Shown one piece after another: positions 5,249 through 13,483 of a DNA stretch of 26,380 bases. Numbering within the stretch: position 1 is the first letter of the stretch; each line of letters opens with the position of its first letter. The notes under the pieces are model-generated. The model ran no database searches and was not told the origin of the DNA. It saw nothing but the letters and a program-made list of their open reading frames with translations. The stretch covers positions 1 through 26,380 of the forward strand of contig UQRR01000019.1 in assembly GCA_900543455.1 (NCBI GenBank), given 5' to 3'. This DNA comes from an uncultured Dialister sp. (GTDB taxonomy: Bacteria; Bacillota; Negativicutes; Veillonellales; Dialisteraceae). Made by a program: the position numbers and the translations under genes.

Positions 5249-6642
5249 CAGAGTTCTCCCTTCGGTTGACCAATGCGGGCGCAAATCTCGCGCCCGACGA
5301 CTACGCCGGCGGCGGAGGCCTGTGCAAGGCCCCTGGTGATGCCGGCTCCATCACCAATAGCGAAGAAATTGGGAATCTTCGTCTCCAGCTGGGAAGACAG
5401 TGCGATGCGGGAGGAGTAGAACTTCACTTCCACCCCATAGAGAAGGGTGTGGCGCGAGTTCGCTCCCGGGCATGCTTCATCCAGCGCTTCAAACATCTCC
5501 ATAATATCCTTTAAGAAGCGATATGGCAAGACCAAAGATAAATCTCCTGGTGTTGCCGAGGGCATGGTGGGGTTGATCAGCCCTCTTCGTATGCGCTCTG
5601 CCGTCGAACGACGGCCGTCGCGCAGGTCGCCAAGACGCTGCACGATGGGCCCACCGCCCAGCATGTTTGCCAGTGTCGCAATGTATTTCCCGTACTCGAT
5701 CGGTTCGTGGAACGGCTCGGTGAACTGCTTCGAGACCAGAATGGCGAAATTGGTATTCTCACTCTTTTTGTGTGCATACGAATGTCCATTCACCGTCATG
5801 AGCCCGTTGTTATTCTCCGTCACGACGAAGCCATACGGATTCATGCAGAACGTGCGTACACGGTCATCGAAGGATTTGGAGAAATACACCAGCTTCGACT
5901 CATAGCAGATGTTCGTGATCGGCTCGAAGACCTCGGCCGGCGACTCCACACGGACGCCGATGTCGACCGCATTCGACTCAGTCTGAAGGCCGATGCGCTT
6001 CGCTTCCCCGGCGAACCACTCCGCCCCATCACGCCCCGGTGCGGCCACAAGGTACTTGCAGCAGTACGTCTCGCCGCCCGCCATGACGCCCTGCAGAGCT
6101 CCGTCGCTCACAAGGATCGCATCCACCGGACACTTTGACTTCACCGTCACATTGGCAGGCAAGCTGTCACGCATGCGGGAGAGGATCTCTCCATTCACAT
6201 CCGTCCCCAGATGGCGGATGCGCGCCGGGATGAAGGACAGGTCTGCGGCTGCCGCCCGCCGCTTCAATTCATGCAGCTCCTCCTTGTACTCATCCCCGTA
6301 GACCTTGCGATCGGCCCCGCCGTAGCGGCAGTACACATCGTCCACATAGGAGATCAGACGGGCGAGCTCGCCTTTATTCATATAATCATCCAGGTTTCCG
6401 CCATAGTCCGTCGTAAGCGTCAGCTTCCCATCCGAGAAGGCTCCCGCGCCGCCCCAGCCGGACACGATATTCGCATAGCGGTCAGCCGCCTTCGCCTGCC
6501 TGTTCTTATTGAGCGCGATGCGCTCACGAATATCCAGCCCCTTCTCCAGGATCAGGATGGACATCCCTGTATCAGCCAGCTCGAGCGCCGTGAATATCCC
6601 CGCCGGACCGGCGCCGATGATGATGAGATCGAAATTTTTCAT
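5248..6642 (-). CDS. FAD-dependent protein, COG2509-type uncharacterised dehydrogenase
   Basis: This 464-residue flavoprotein opens with a dinucleotide-binding motif, DLIIIGAGPAGIFTALEL, followed by an acidic strand end (LILEKG). It has GWGGAGAFSDGKLTL, a segment I associate with COG2509 FAD-dependent dehydrogenases, then GVRVES, FCMNPYGFVV and a C-terminal FAIGDGAGITRGLAQASAAG that closes the FAD site. The substrate and physiological role are unknown. I prefer the ATG at 6642 (MKNFDL), because GAGG sits seven bases before it. The ATG at 6648 is only one base from that GAGG. It is the first gene of a two-gene unit with purB (TGATG overlap), although a purine link is only suggested by position. 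Confidence 0.88.
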   Translation of the reverse strand: MKNFDLIIIGAGPAGIFTALELADTGMSILILEKGLDIRERIALNKNRQAKAADRYANIVSGWGGAGAFSDGKLTLTTDYGGNLDDYMNKGELARLISYVDDVYCRYGGADRKVYGDEYKEELHELKRRAAAADLSFIPARIRHLGTDVNGEILSRMRDSLPANVTVKSKCPVDAILVSDGALQGVMAGGETYCCKYLVAAPGRDGAEWFAGEAKRIGLQTESNAVDIGVRVESPAEVFEPITNICYESKLVYFSKSFDDRVRTFCMNPYGFVVTENNNGLMTVNGHSYAHKKSENTNFAILVSKQFTEPFHEPIEYGKYIATLANMLGGGPIVQRLGDLRDGRRSTAERIRRGLINPTMPSATPGDLSLVLPYRFLKDIMEMFEALDEACPGANSRHTLLYGVEVKFYSSRIALSSQLETKIPNFFAIGDGAGITRGLAQASAAGVVVGREICARIGQPKGEL

Positions 6643-6680
6643 AAGCATGCCTCATTTCGTGTGAGTACAAAAAGGGTTCA

Positions 6681-6765
6681 GGGTTAGCCCGTGGGGCGTG
6701 CTGACCCATAGATTGGGGCTGAAAGCTTTGCTCGAATGAGGAATGAAGGTGGCGGCTTCGCCGCG
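6681..6765 (+). repeat. Dispersed intergenic repeat unit, copy 2
   Basis: Starts GGGTTAGCCC and runs through GCTTTGCTCGAATGAGGAATG to GGCGGCTTCGCCGCG. Its centre is more degenerate than in other copies. It lies in the leader of the FAD-purB unit. Confidence 0.75.
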
Positions 6766-6835
6766 AATATATATGTGGCGATGCCCGAAGGCCGGAGGAT
6801 AGAAGTCAGATGTCTCGCGTCTGATATCTGATATC

Positions 6836-6890
6836 TCCTAATCTCCCAGTCTCTTAGTCCCTAGTCCCTAGTCACAAGTCACCAGTCACT
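6836..6890. repeat. CTAGTCC/CTAGTCA heptanucleotide array
   Basis: About seven to eight imperfect 7-bp units (CTTAGTC, CCTAGTC, ACCAGTC and similar). Confidence 0.8.
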
Positions 6891-6911
6891 AATTCTTCCC
6901 CAAAAGGGCAT

Positions 6912-6934
6912 AAAAAAAGCCCCGCATGGGGGCC
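6912..6934 (-). terminator. Terminator immediately after a strong promoter
   Basis: On the minus strand GCCCC-CATGC-GGGGC is followed by seven T. It lies only about 20 nt beyond the predicted transcription start, so it is either the end of a tiny RNA or an attenuator for the FAD-purB unit. Confidence 0.8.
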
Positions 6935-6961
6935 AGATACATTTTGCGTATCCCTTGTCTT

Positions 6962-6990
6962 ATTTTACGCAAAAGAAGAGCGCGTGTCAA
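6962..6990 (-). promoter_or_regulatory. Strong minus-strand promoter overlapped by an inverted repeat
   Basis: TTGACA (6990-6985), 17-bp spacer, TAAAAT (6967-6962). TTTTGCGTA (minus 6974-6966) and TACGCAAAA (minus 6950-6942) form a perfect 9-bp inverted repeat that overlaps the -10 and the transcription start, a natural repressor operator. It is the best candidate promoter for the FAD protein-purB unit. Confidence 0.75.
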
Positions 6991-7100
6991 ACGAATGGAA
7001 ATGGCGAGCGACTAGTGACTGGAAAGCTGGATCCTGGAGCAGCCGCCGCTCCCATTGAAGCTGTCAGCTCTGTTTCGACTTTCAGTCATTGCACCCCCTC

Positions 7101-7128
7101 TTGATTTCCTGTATACTATACGTAATAT
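7101..7128 (+). promoter_or_regulatory. Probable promoter of the TetR gene
   Basis: TTGATT (7101-7106), 16-bp spacer, TAATAT (7123-7128). The near-palindrome GTATACTATAC (7111-7121) lies in the spacer and could be an autoregulatory operator. The start would be only about 16 nt before the ATG. Confidence 0.45.
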
Positions 7129-7150
7129 AAAATCATCTAAAGGAGGACTC

Positions 7151-7756
7151 ATGGCACTCACAAAGAAAGCGGAACGGACAAAAGCAAAGCTTCTCGAATC
7201 AGCCAAGCGCCTGATCAGCGCGCACGGCTTCGATCATGTATCGGTGGAAGACATCACGAAGGACTCCGGCGTCGCCAAAGGCACCTTCTATCACTACTTC
7301 GAATGCAAGGAAGACGTTGTCCGCGAGCTCTCCCGCAACACAGCCATGGCAACCATCGAGCGCGCCATCGCTCATGAAGGGGACGCGATCGAGCGCTGCT
7401 GCTTCTATTTCAGCGAAATCTACAAGGACTGCATGTGGAGCGGCGTCCGTCTCGTCCGTCAGTGGCTTCGTGACAGCGTGGAAAACAAGCACGCACATCC
7501 CGAGCAGAATACAGAAGCTCTCTACGATCTCTATCTCGCCCTCGAGAAGATCCTCTCCGCCCATCAGGGCGAAGGCAAAGGGGAGCTCCGCAGCGATGTC
7601 CCCAAGACCATCCTCTGCCGCATCCTGGTCAGCCACTTCATCGGCGTCATCACGCTCTGGTGCATGCTGAATGCCTCCTTCGACCTCGCCAATGATTCAG
7701 AAAATTACATGAGAATCGACATCGAAAATCTCCTCGGACCGTATGTGGAGAAGTGA
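7151..7756 (+). CDS. TetR/AcrR-family transcriptional regulator
   Basis: The 201-residue protein has an N-terminal TetR DNA-binding domain. SAKRLISAHGFDHVSVEDI leads into the helix-turn-helix DSGVAKGTFYHYFECKEDVV, about residues 25-58. The C-terminal ligand domain is not recognisable beyond being helical. Such proteins repress their own gene and nearby efflux or metabolic genes until a small ligand binds. The ATG at 7151 follows AAAGGAGG at four bases. The frame extends upstream to 7055 but has no ribosome binding site there. It appears monocistronic, with repeat-rich DNA on both sides. A target could be its own promoter spacer or the inverted repeat at 6942-6974. Neither is shown. Confidence 0.9.
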   Translation: MALTKKAERTKAKLLESAKRLISAHGFDHVSVEDITKDSGVAKGTFYHYFECKEDVVRELSRNTAMATIERAIAHEGDAIERCCFYFSEIYKDCMWSGVRLVRQWLRDSVENKHAHPEQNTEALYDLYLALEKILSAHQGEGKGELRSDVPKTILCRILVSHFIGVITLWCMLNASFDLANDSENYMRIDIENLLGPYVEK

Positions 7757-7802
7757 CTAGTGACTGGTGGCTGGTGGCTGGTGGCTAGGGATTAGGGATT
7801 AA
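7757..7802. repeat. GTGACTG/GTGGCTG/GGGATTA heptanucleotide array
   Basis: Six to seven 7-bp units start directly at the TetR stop codon and shift in sequence along the array, from GTGACTG through GTGGCTG to GGGATTA. Confidence 0.85.
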
Positions 7803-8156
7803 GAAGCAAGCGGTGATCGAAATAGCGCAATTGGCACGCTGACCGTTCTGCAAGGAGGATCTCTTGAGTGCTCTTCCAATGACGACAGCGCGAAGCGCTA
7901 TCAAAATTCTGCGGCGCTTCATTATTTTTTTGCGCCGCACCACCATTTCGAATTTCTCATTTCTAATTTCTCATTCAACCGAATCTTTCATCCGCAATCA
8001 AGGGGCGGCACGCCCCATGTGTTTTCCCTATAGCGCCGCGACGCTTTGCGATGTATGATACAGATGTATCCATGCAAAGCTCACGGCGTTTTCCTATGGT
8101 TTTGCGCCATGCCATCATTTTCTATTTCCCTTAGCCCGAAAAGGAGGCCTCTCATC
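7803..8156. other. Gene-free repeat region
   Basis: Contains an inverted dispersed repeat (7932-8019) and the Shine-Dalgarno sequence of the next gene. The open frame at 7864-8058 lies across repeats and has no family features. I see no gene here. Confidence 0.65.
7932..8019 (-). repeat. Dispersed intergenic repeat unit, copy 3 (inverted)
   Basis: Read on the minus strand it runs from GGGGCGTGCCGCCCCTTGAT through TTGAATGAGAAATTAG to GGTGGTGCGGCGC, matching copies 1 and 4. Confidence 0.85.
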
Positions 8157-8777
8157 ATGACACCATATACAGAAGGTTTTTCTGCTGAGCCCATTCCGGA
8201 CTCCATTTTCGAAATCATGAAAGGCAAATCATTCAAAGTGGACTGCACCGTCCCCCGCGAAGACCTCGCCTTTCTCCGCGTCCGCTATGTGGACCTCCAG
8301 GGGAACACGCAGAACGGCGAAATGGTGGTCAACCGCCGCATCGCAGAAACCGTTCTTTCCATCTTCGAAGAGCTCTATGCCGCCAAGTATCCCATCGAGA
8401 AGATCCGCCTCGTGGACCACTACGATGCCGATGATGAACGCTCGATGACGGACAACAACAGCTCCTCCTTCAACTTCCGTTTCATCTCCCACACGACGAA
8501 AGTCTCCAAGCATGGCATGGGCGCGGCGATCGACATCAATCCGCTCTACAACCCCTATGTCAAAATGGTGGACGGCGCGCTCTCCATCGAGCCAGCCGCC
8601 GGAGCCCCCTATATAGACCGCAGCCGTGACTTCCCCATGAAGATCGACGAGTCGGACCTCGCTTTCCAGATCTTCACCAAGTACGGCTTCGAATGGGGCG
8701 GCAGCTGGGACGGCCGCAAAGACTACCAGCACTTTGAAATCCCGGACGATGTGATTGAGAAATGGGAAGAGGGTTAG
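8157..8777 (+). CDS. M15-family metallopeptidase (D-Ala-D-Ala carboxypeptidase-like)
   Basis: The 206-residue protein resembles M15 zinc peptidases (VanY and L,D-endopeptidase type) that trim peptidoglycan peptides. The zinc motif SKHGMGAAIDINP supplies His and Asp, and the closing DYQHFE supplies the third ligand His. YGFEWGGSWDGRKDYQHFE is the usual C-terminal block. The ATG at 8157 is preceded by AAAAGGAGG at about nine bases. An upstream in-frame extension to 8046 contains a hydrophobic stretch but has no ribosome binding site, so I do not include it. Without it there is no signal peptide, which is odd for a wall enzyme: it may act in the cytoplasm on recycled muropeptides or leave by another route. 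Confidence 0.82.
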   Translation: MTPYTEGFSAEPIPDSIFEIMKGKSFKVDCTVPREDLAFLRVRYVDLQGNTQNGEMVVNRRIAETVLSIFEELYAAKYPIEKIRLVDHYDADDERSMTDNNSSSFNFRFISHTTKVSKHGMGAAIDINPLYNPYVKMVDGALSIEPAAGAPYIDRSRDFPMKIDESDLAFQIFTKYGFEWGGSWDGRKDYQHFEIPDDVIEKWEEG

Positions 8778-8926
8778 AAGGTTCTACAGGTTCTGAAGGT
8801 TCAACGGGGGTGGTGCGGCGCAAAATAAAAGAAAAGCGCCGCGAATTTTTATAAATGAAAATCTCACATGTTTTTTATATAAAAAGGGGGATTGGGGCGC
8901 TCTATGAATTGTGCGCCCCTTCCACC

Positions 8927-8957
8927 ACTCCTCACTCCTAATTCCTCACTCCTCACT
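8927..8957. repeat. ACTCCTC/ACTCCTA heptanucleotide array
   Basis: Four 7-bp units with A/C variation, in the 284-bp gap between the M15 peptidase and the rRNA methyltransferase. The rest of that gap holds a partial GGTGGTGCGGCGC repeat end and AT-rich sequence. Confidence 0.8.
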
Positions 8958-9011
8958 TTTGCTCAAGCGATTTTGGCTCTAGTGAGATTATCCAGTTAAA
9001 TACACCCCAAT

Positions 9012-9043
9012 ACCTAATCCCTAATCCCTAGTCCCTAGTCACC
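9012..9043. repeat. CCTAATC/CCTAGTC heptanucleotide array
   Basis: Four units ending 19 bp before the rRNA methyltransferase start codon, so it lies in its 5' leader. Confidence 0.85.
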
Positions 9044-9061
9044 ATTTATTTGGAGCATTCT

Positions 9062-10438
9062 ATGTCTAAGAAAAACATTCCCGTCAAACCAAACGAAACA
9101 TACACCCTTACCATCCGCGACCTTGGCATCCACGGCGAAGGCATCGGAGCTGTCGATGACTTCACCGTCTTCGTCCCCGGCGCTCTCCCCGGCGAGACCG
9201 TACAGGCCATGATCGTGACGGCGAAGAAATCCTACGCCACAGGGCGTCTCATTTCCATCGAAGTCCCCTCCGTGCATCGCACCACGCCCGCCTGTCCGGC
9301 CTACCATGCCTGCGGCGGCTGTCAGATCTCCCACCTCACCTATGAAGGCCAGCTTGCCGTGAAAGAGCGGCGCGTGAAAGACGTGATGGTGCGCATCGGC
9401 GGCTATGAAGAAAGCCTTGTCCGCCCCATCGCCGGTGCCACTCACCCATGGAACTACCGCAATAAAATGGCCGTCCCCGTCAGTCAGGTGACGAGCGGCC
9501 CTGTCATGGGCTACTACCGACAGGGCAGCCATCAGGTCATCCCGATCGCGAGCTGCGCCATTCAGGAAGAAGAGAACAACCGTCTGCTGCGCTTTGCCCA
9601 AGGCTTCATGACACGCCATCAGCTCACCGGCTACAACGAAAAAACAAGCCGCGGCAGCGTCCGTCGCATCATGGGACGCGTCGGCGATCACGGCGAAGTC
9701 ATGGCCGTCATCGTGACCGCTACGGAGAAACTCCCGCTCGCCGACCTCTGGGTCTCCGAGATGAGAAAGCTTCTCCCCGAAGTCGTCTCCATCTATCACA
9801 ATGTCCAGAACCACAAAGGCAATGCCATCCTCGGAAAAGAAATCCATCATCTCTGGGGCAAAAAGACCCTGACCTCCTCCCTTTGCGGCATCGCCTTCGA
9901 AGTCTCCCCCTTCTCCTTCTTTCAGGTGCACAAGCCGCAGGCCGAGCTCCTCTATGAAAAAGCCCTCGCCTATGCCGACCTCCATGGCGGAGAGACAGTG
10001 ATCGACGCCTACTGCGGGACCGGTACCATTTCCCTCTGTCTTGCGAAGAAAGCCGGCCGCGTCATCGGCATCGAGATCGTGAAAGAAGCCATCGAAGATG
10101 CGAAGAAGAATGCCGCCTTCAATCATATCGAAAACTCCGAATTCTACGCTGCTGATGCCGGAGAATTCATGCCAAAGCTCTACCAAGAAGGCCTTCGCCC
10201 CGACGTCATCGTCATGGACCCCGTCCGCGCCGGATGCAGCGAGGCCGTCCTATCCGCGGCGGCCGGCATGCAGCCCTCACGCATCGTCTACGTCTCCTGC
10301 AACGTGGCGACCTTCGCCCGCGATGCGAAGATCCTCGCCGGACTTGGCTATACCGTGAAGGAAGTCACCCCTGTCGACATGTTCCCGCAAACCATGCACG
10401 TCGAGACCGTGGCTCTGCTGACAAGAACAGAAAAATAA
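9062..10438 (+). CDS. 23S rRNA (uracil-5-)-methyltransferase, RlmD/TrmA family
   Basis: The 458-residue enzyme transfers a methyl group from SAM to C5 of a uridine in 23S rRNA. Order of parts: an N-terminal TRAM domain (about residues 8-65), then iron-sulfur cysteines C78, C84 and C87 in CPAYHACGGC with a fourth likely in IASCAIQ, then the Rossmann methyltransferase. The latter has VIDAYCGTGTISLCLA (SAM site), VMDPVRAGC, and VYVSCNVATFARD with the catalytic Cys. VDMFPQTMHVETV is the conserved end. The ATG at 9062 has GGAG six bases upstream. Four codons earlier there is only a TTG. Firmicutes usually have one or more RlmCD-type paralogues, and which uridine is modified cannot be told here. 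A terminator follows directly. Confidence 0.93.
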   Translation: MSKKNIPVKPNETYTLTIRDLGIHGEGIGAVDDFTVFVPGALPGETVQAMIVTAKKSYATGRLISIEVPSVHRTTPACPAYHACGGCQISHLTYEGQLAVKERRVKDVMVRIGGYEESLVRPIAGATHPWNYRNKMAVPVSQVTSGPVMGYYRQGSHQVIPIASCAIQEEENNRLLRFAQGFMTRHQLTGYNEKTSRGSVRRIMGRVGDHGEVMAVIVTATEKLPLADLWVSEMRKLLPEVVSIYHNVQNHKGNAILGKEIHHLWGKKTLTSSLCGIAFEVSPFSFFQVHKPQAELLYEKALAYADLHGGETVIDAYCGTGTISLCLAKKAGRVIGIEIVKEAIEDAKKNAAFNHIENSEFYAADAGEFMPKLYQEGLRPDVIVMDPVRAGCSEAVLSAAAGMQPSRIVYVSCNVATFARDAKILAGLGYTVKEVTPVDMFPQTMHVETVALLTRTEK

Positions 10439-10459
10439 GTACCGAAAGTCGATGTATGT

Positions 10460-10518
10460 CCGGGCTTTTTGTAAGGTAATCATCATCAGAGAAGCCTTAT
10501 GAAAAGCCCGGTTTTCTT
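10460..10518 (+). terminator. Terminator of the rRNA methyltransferase gene
   Basis: CCGGGCTTTT (10460-10469) pairs with AAAAGCCCGG (10502-10511), with an inner TAAGG/CCTTA pair and a TTTTCTT tract. Confidence 0.85.
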
Positions 10519-10822
10519 ATAGGGAAACATATCTGCTTTTTAGATAGACTGAGAAAAACTGAATCGCCCCAAAATGGCGGCAGCGTTTAAACGGTGATTC
10601 AGATGTCGCGGGATGTGACCCTCGATGCCAAGGAGACAGCTCCTTATCCGACTTATAAGATGAAAGATGATTTTTTATAGAAGCGAAATATCACAGGAAA
10701 GTAAATAAAACAGCAGAAGCCCTCTTACTATTTGTGGATCCCTTGATTGCAAAATACAGGATTTTAAACGAGAATTCTGATAAAATATGATAAAACAGTA
10801 AAACAGAAAGGGGAAGAATAAA
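10519..10822. other. Junction between chromosome and R-M island, with a structured segment
   Basis: No gene is seen. CTGAATCGCC (10559-10568) can pair with GGTGATTCAG (10593-10602), one G-U pair. A second cluster has GTCG/CGAC (10605-10608, 10649-10652) enclosing GGG/CCC and AAGGAG-ACAG-CTCCTT (10630-10645). From about 10660 the DNA becomes AT-rich and holds the hsdM leader (possible -10 TAAAAT near 10780) with AAAGGGGAAG as ribosome binding site. Confidence 0.5.
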
Positions 10823-12325
10823 ATGGCAGATAAAAATACAGCCGATATCGGTTTTGAAAAACAAATATGGGATGCAGCCTGCGTGCTTCGTGGCAATATG
10901 GATGCATCAGAATATAAGAACGTTGTTCTGGGATTAATTTTTTTGAAGTATATCTCAGATAGATTTGATGATAAGCATCAGGAACTTGTAAAAGAAGGCG
11001 ATGGATTCGAGGAGGATATCGACGAATATACTTCTGAGGGTATCTTCTTTGTGCCGGCTGGTGCACGTTGGAGTGAAATTGCAGCAAAAGCGCATACTCC
11101 GGAAATCGGAACAGTGATCGATGATGCCATGCGTGCCATCGAAAAAGAAAATAAGCGTTTGAAGGATATTTTGCCTAAGAACTTTGCACGTCCGGAGCTG
11201 GACAAGCGTAGACTTGGTGATGTTGTGGATTTATTCACTAACATCCAGATGATCGAACATGGCAGTGAGAAAGATATTCTGGGCCGTACCTATGAATATT
11301 GTCTTTCTATGTTTGCAGAACAGGAAGGAAAACGTGGTGGTGAATTCTTTACGCCATCTTGTGTAGTACGCACCTTGGTAGAGGTATTAAAGCCGTTTAA
11401 GGGCAGAGTATACGATCCTTGCTGCGGTTCAGGCGGTATGTTCGTTCAGTCTGCGAAGTTTGTTGAGAATCACAGTGGTAATATCAACAATATTTCTATC
11501 TATGGGCAGGACTCAAACCCTACTACATGGAAGATGGCGCAGATGAATCTTGCAATCCGTGGAATTGAGCCTGATCTTGGAACCTATGCGGCAGATACAT
11601 TTCTTGATGATCGTCATCCAACGTTGAGAGCAGATTATATTATGGCGAATCCACCGTTTAACCTTTCCGATTGGGGATTGGATACACTAAAAGAAGATCC
11701 GCGATGGAAATACGGAACGCCACCAGCAGGAAATGCCAACTTTGCATGGCTTCAGCATATGATTTTTCATCTTGCACCAGCAGGCCGTATTGGTATGGTA
11801 TTAGCAAATGGTTCCCTTTCTTCTCAATCAGGCGGAGAGGGTGATATTCGTAAGAATATTATCAATGCAGACTTAGTTGAGTGCATTGTTGCCATGCCTA
11901 CTAAGCTTTTCTATACAACGCAGATTCCAGTATCACTTTGGTTTATCAATAAGCAGAAAAAACAACCGGGAAAGACTTTATTTATTGATGCTCGAAAGAT
12001 GGGAACCATGGTGAGCAAAAAACTTCGTGAGCTGACAGATGAAGACATCCATAAGATTTCAGATACCTACGAAGCTTTTGTTGACGGAACACTTGAAAAT
12101 ATCAAGGGCTTCTGTGCTGTTACAGATATAACTGAAATTGAGAAACAAGATTATATCCTTACACCTGGACGCTATGTAGGTATTGAAGAGCAGGAAGAAG
12201 ATGATGAGCCATTTGAAGAAAAGATGGATCGTTTGACATCTGAGCTTTCAGAAATGTTTGCAAAGTCGCATGAGCTGGAGGACGAAATCAGAAAGAAGCT
12301 GGGGGCGATTGGGTATGAGATCTGA
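10823..12325 (+). CDS. hsdM: Type I restriction-modification DNA methyltransferase subunit M
   Basis: HsdM methylates adenine within the sequence chosen by HsdS and forms the M2S1 core of the restriction complex. The 500-residue protein has the HsdM N-terminal helical domain (residues 10-150). The N6-adenine methyltransferase domain follows: motif I DPCCGSGG at 198-205 and catalytic NPPF at 276-279 in DYIMANPPFNLSDWG. GEFFTPSCVVRTLVEVL is the usual SAM-domain entry. The C terminus has an acidic coiled-coil-like tail (DRLTSELSEMFAKSHELEDE) that contacts HsdS in homologues. AAAGGGG precedes the ATG. The stop overlaps the hsdS start by 11 bp. Base composition is clearly more AT-rich than the flanking chromosome. 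Confidence 0.97.
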   Translation: MADKNTADIGFEKQIWDAACVLRGNMDASEYKNVVLGLIFLKYISDRFDDKHQELVKEGDGFEEDIDEYTSEGIFFVPAGARWSEIAAKAHTPEIGTVIDDAMRAIEKENKRLKDILPKNFARPELDKRRLGDVVDLFTNIQMIEHGSEKDILGRTYEYCLSMFAEQEGKRGGEFFTPSCVVRTLVEVLKPFKGRVYDPCCGSGGMFVQSAKFVENHSGNINNISIYGQDSNPTTWKMAQMNLAIRGIEPDLGTYAADTFLDDRHPTLRADYIMANPPFNLSDWGLDTLKEDPRWKYGTPPAGNANFAWLQHMIFHLAPAGRIGMVLANGSLSSQSGGEGDIRKNIINADLVECIVAMPTKLFYTTQIPVSLWFINKQKKQPGKTLFIDARKMGTMVSKKLRELTDEDIHKISDTYEAFVDGTLENIKGFCAVTDITEIEKQDYILTPGRYVGIEEQEEDDEPFEEKMDRLTSELSEMFAKSHELEDEIRKKLGAIGYEI

Positions 12326-13478
12326 ATGGACAAAGAAGAAGCTCTCTGATATTGCAGATTTCAATCCGAGAGAAACAATAAAAAAAGGGGCTATAGCTAA
12401 GAAAATCCCTATGGATGTGCTCCGCCCATTTTATCGCGATATTCCATATTATGTTGAAGAATGTTTTTCTGGTGGTACGAAGTTCCGTAACGGAGATACA
12501 ATTATGGCACGAATCACGCCGTGTTTAGAAAACGGAAAAACAGCTCAGGTCTCAATCTTAAATGATGGAGAAGTTGGCTTTGGCTCAACGGAGTATATCG
12601 TATTCCGAGCAAAAGAAGGGATCGCTGATAAGGACTATTTGTACTATCTCGTTTGCAGCCCAGAAGTAAGAGAGCTGGCAATAAAATCTATGGTTGGTTC
12701 ATCTGGACGACAGCGTGTGCAGACGGATGTGGTAAAGAATCTTGAAATTGATGTTCCACCATTAGTTGAACAAGAAAAAATCGGCTCATTCCTGAAGGCG
12801 TTTGATGATAAAATTGCACTCAATGATAGGATAAACAAGAATTTACTTCAGCAACTGCATGTACTCTATTTAAGGCTTTTTTGTGATTCTGCTATGGATA
12901 CACCTCTTGGAGATGTTGTTGCTACAACATCCGGAGGAACGCCTTCGCGGAAGCATGATGAATATTATTCTGACAGTTCAATTTGTTGGGTGAAATCCAA
13001 AGAACTGCTTGGAAATTACATTCATGAAACCGAGGAGCATATTAACGATTTAGCAATAAAAAAATCATCTGCGAAACTTTTGCCAGAGCATAGTGTTTTG
13101 ATTGCTATGTATGGCGCTACTGTGGGTGCATATGGTGTTATTTCTAAACCGATGACCTGTAACCAAGCAGTCTGTGCACTTCTCTGTAACAAAAATTATC
13201 CATATACATATCTATTTCAGATTGCATATGAGTCACAGCAAAAATTCATAAATCTTGCGGTAGGTTCTGCACAGCAGAATATAAGTCAGGTTTTAATAAA
13301 ACAGCTAAACTTGCACAGTGATCTCGACATTATACAGAAATTCCACGGCTTAGCATTGCCGATGCATAAAGAAATAGAATCCTTGCAAGCTGAAAATATG
13401 CGCCTTTCCGCCTTACGAGACAACTTGCTGCCTAAATTGATATCCGGCGAGCTTGATGTCTCAGACATCGAGATTTAA
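12315..13478 (+). CDS. hsdS: Type I restriction-modification specificity subunit S (expressed copy)
   Basis: The 387-residue HsdS has two target recognition domains: TRD1 about residues 5-155 and TRD2 about 195-340. Each is followed by a conserved helical spacer (EQEKIGSFLKAFDDKIALND and ENMRLSALRDNLLPKLISGE). Each TRD reads one half of the bipartite DNA target. The ATG at 12315 lies inside the 3' end of hsdM (11-bp overlap). The first frame start at 12258 would run deep into hsdM. The central spacer INKNLLQQ is encoded by the 15-bp recombination-like site at 12831-12845, and an inverted site lies six bp after the stop. The TRD2 half is therefore an invertible cassette, and this gene is the assembled, on-state copy. 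Confidence 0.95.
   Translation: MRSEWTKKKLSDIADFNPRETIKKGAIAKKIPMDVLRPFYRDIPYYVEECFSGGTKFRNGDTIMARITPCLENGKTAQVSILNDGEVGFGSTEYIVFRAKEGIADKDYLYYLVCSPEVRELAIKSMVGSSGRQRVQTDVVKNLEIDVPPLVEQEKIGSFLKAFDDKIALNDRINKNLLQQLHVLYLRLFCDSAMDTPLGDVVATTSGGTPSRKHDEYYSDSSICWVKSKELLGNYIHETEEHINDLAIKKSSAKLLPEHSVLIAMYGATVGAYGVISKPMTCNQAVCALLCNKNYPYTYLFQIAYESQQKFINLAVGSAQQNISQVLIKQLNLHSDLDIIQKFHGLALPMHKEIESLQAENMRLSALRDNLLPKLISGELDVSDIEI
12831..12845 (+). repeat. Recombination-like site A (inside hsdS)
   Basis: ATAAACAAGAATTTA, read as INKNL in the hsdS central spacer. It forms the boundary between the TRD1 half and the TRD2 half. Confidence 0.85.
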
Positions 13479-13483
13479 GCCGC

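Noticed and set aside
7864..8058. 64-codon plus-strand frame
   Set aside because: It lies across an inverted copy of the dispersed repeat and shows no conserved features, although GGAGG occurs upstream.
9035..10186. Long minus-strand frame of 383 codons
   Set aside because: It is the antisense shadow of the rRNA methyltransferase gene, which has full family motifs and a ribosome binding site on the plus strand. GC-rich codon bias opens the opposite frame.
12258..12314. Earlier start for hsdS
   Set aside because: It would place 19 extra codons inside hsdM in another frame. The ATG at 12315 gives the usual HsdS N terminus.
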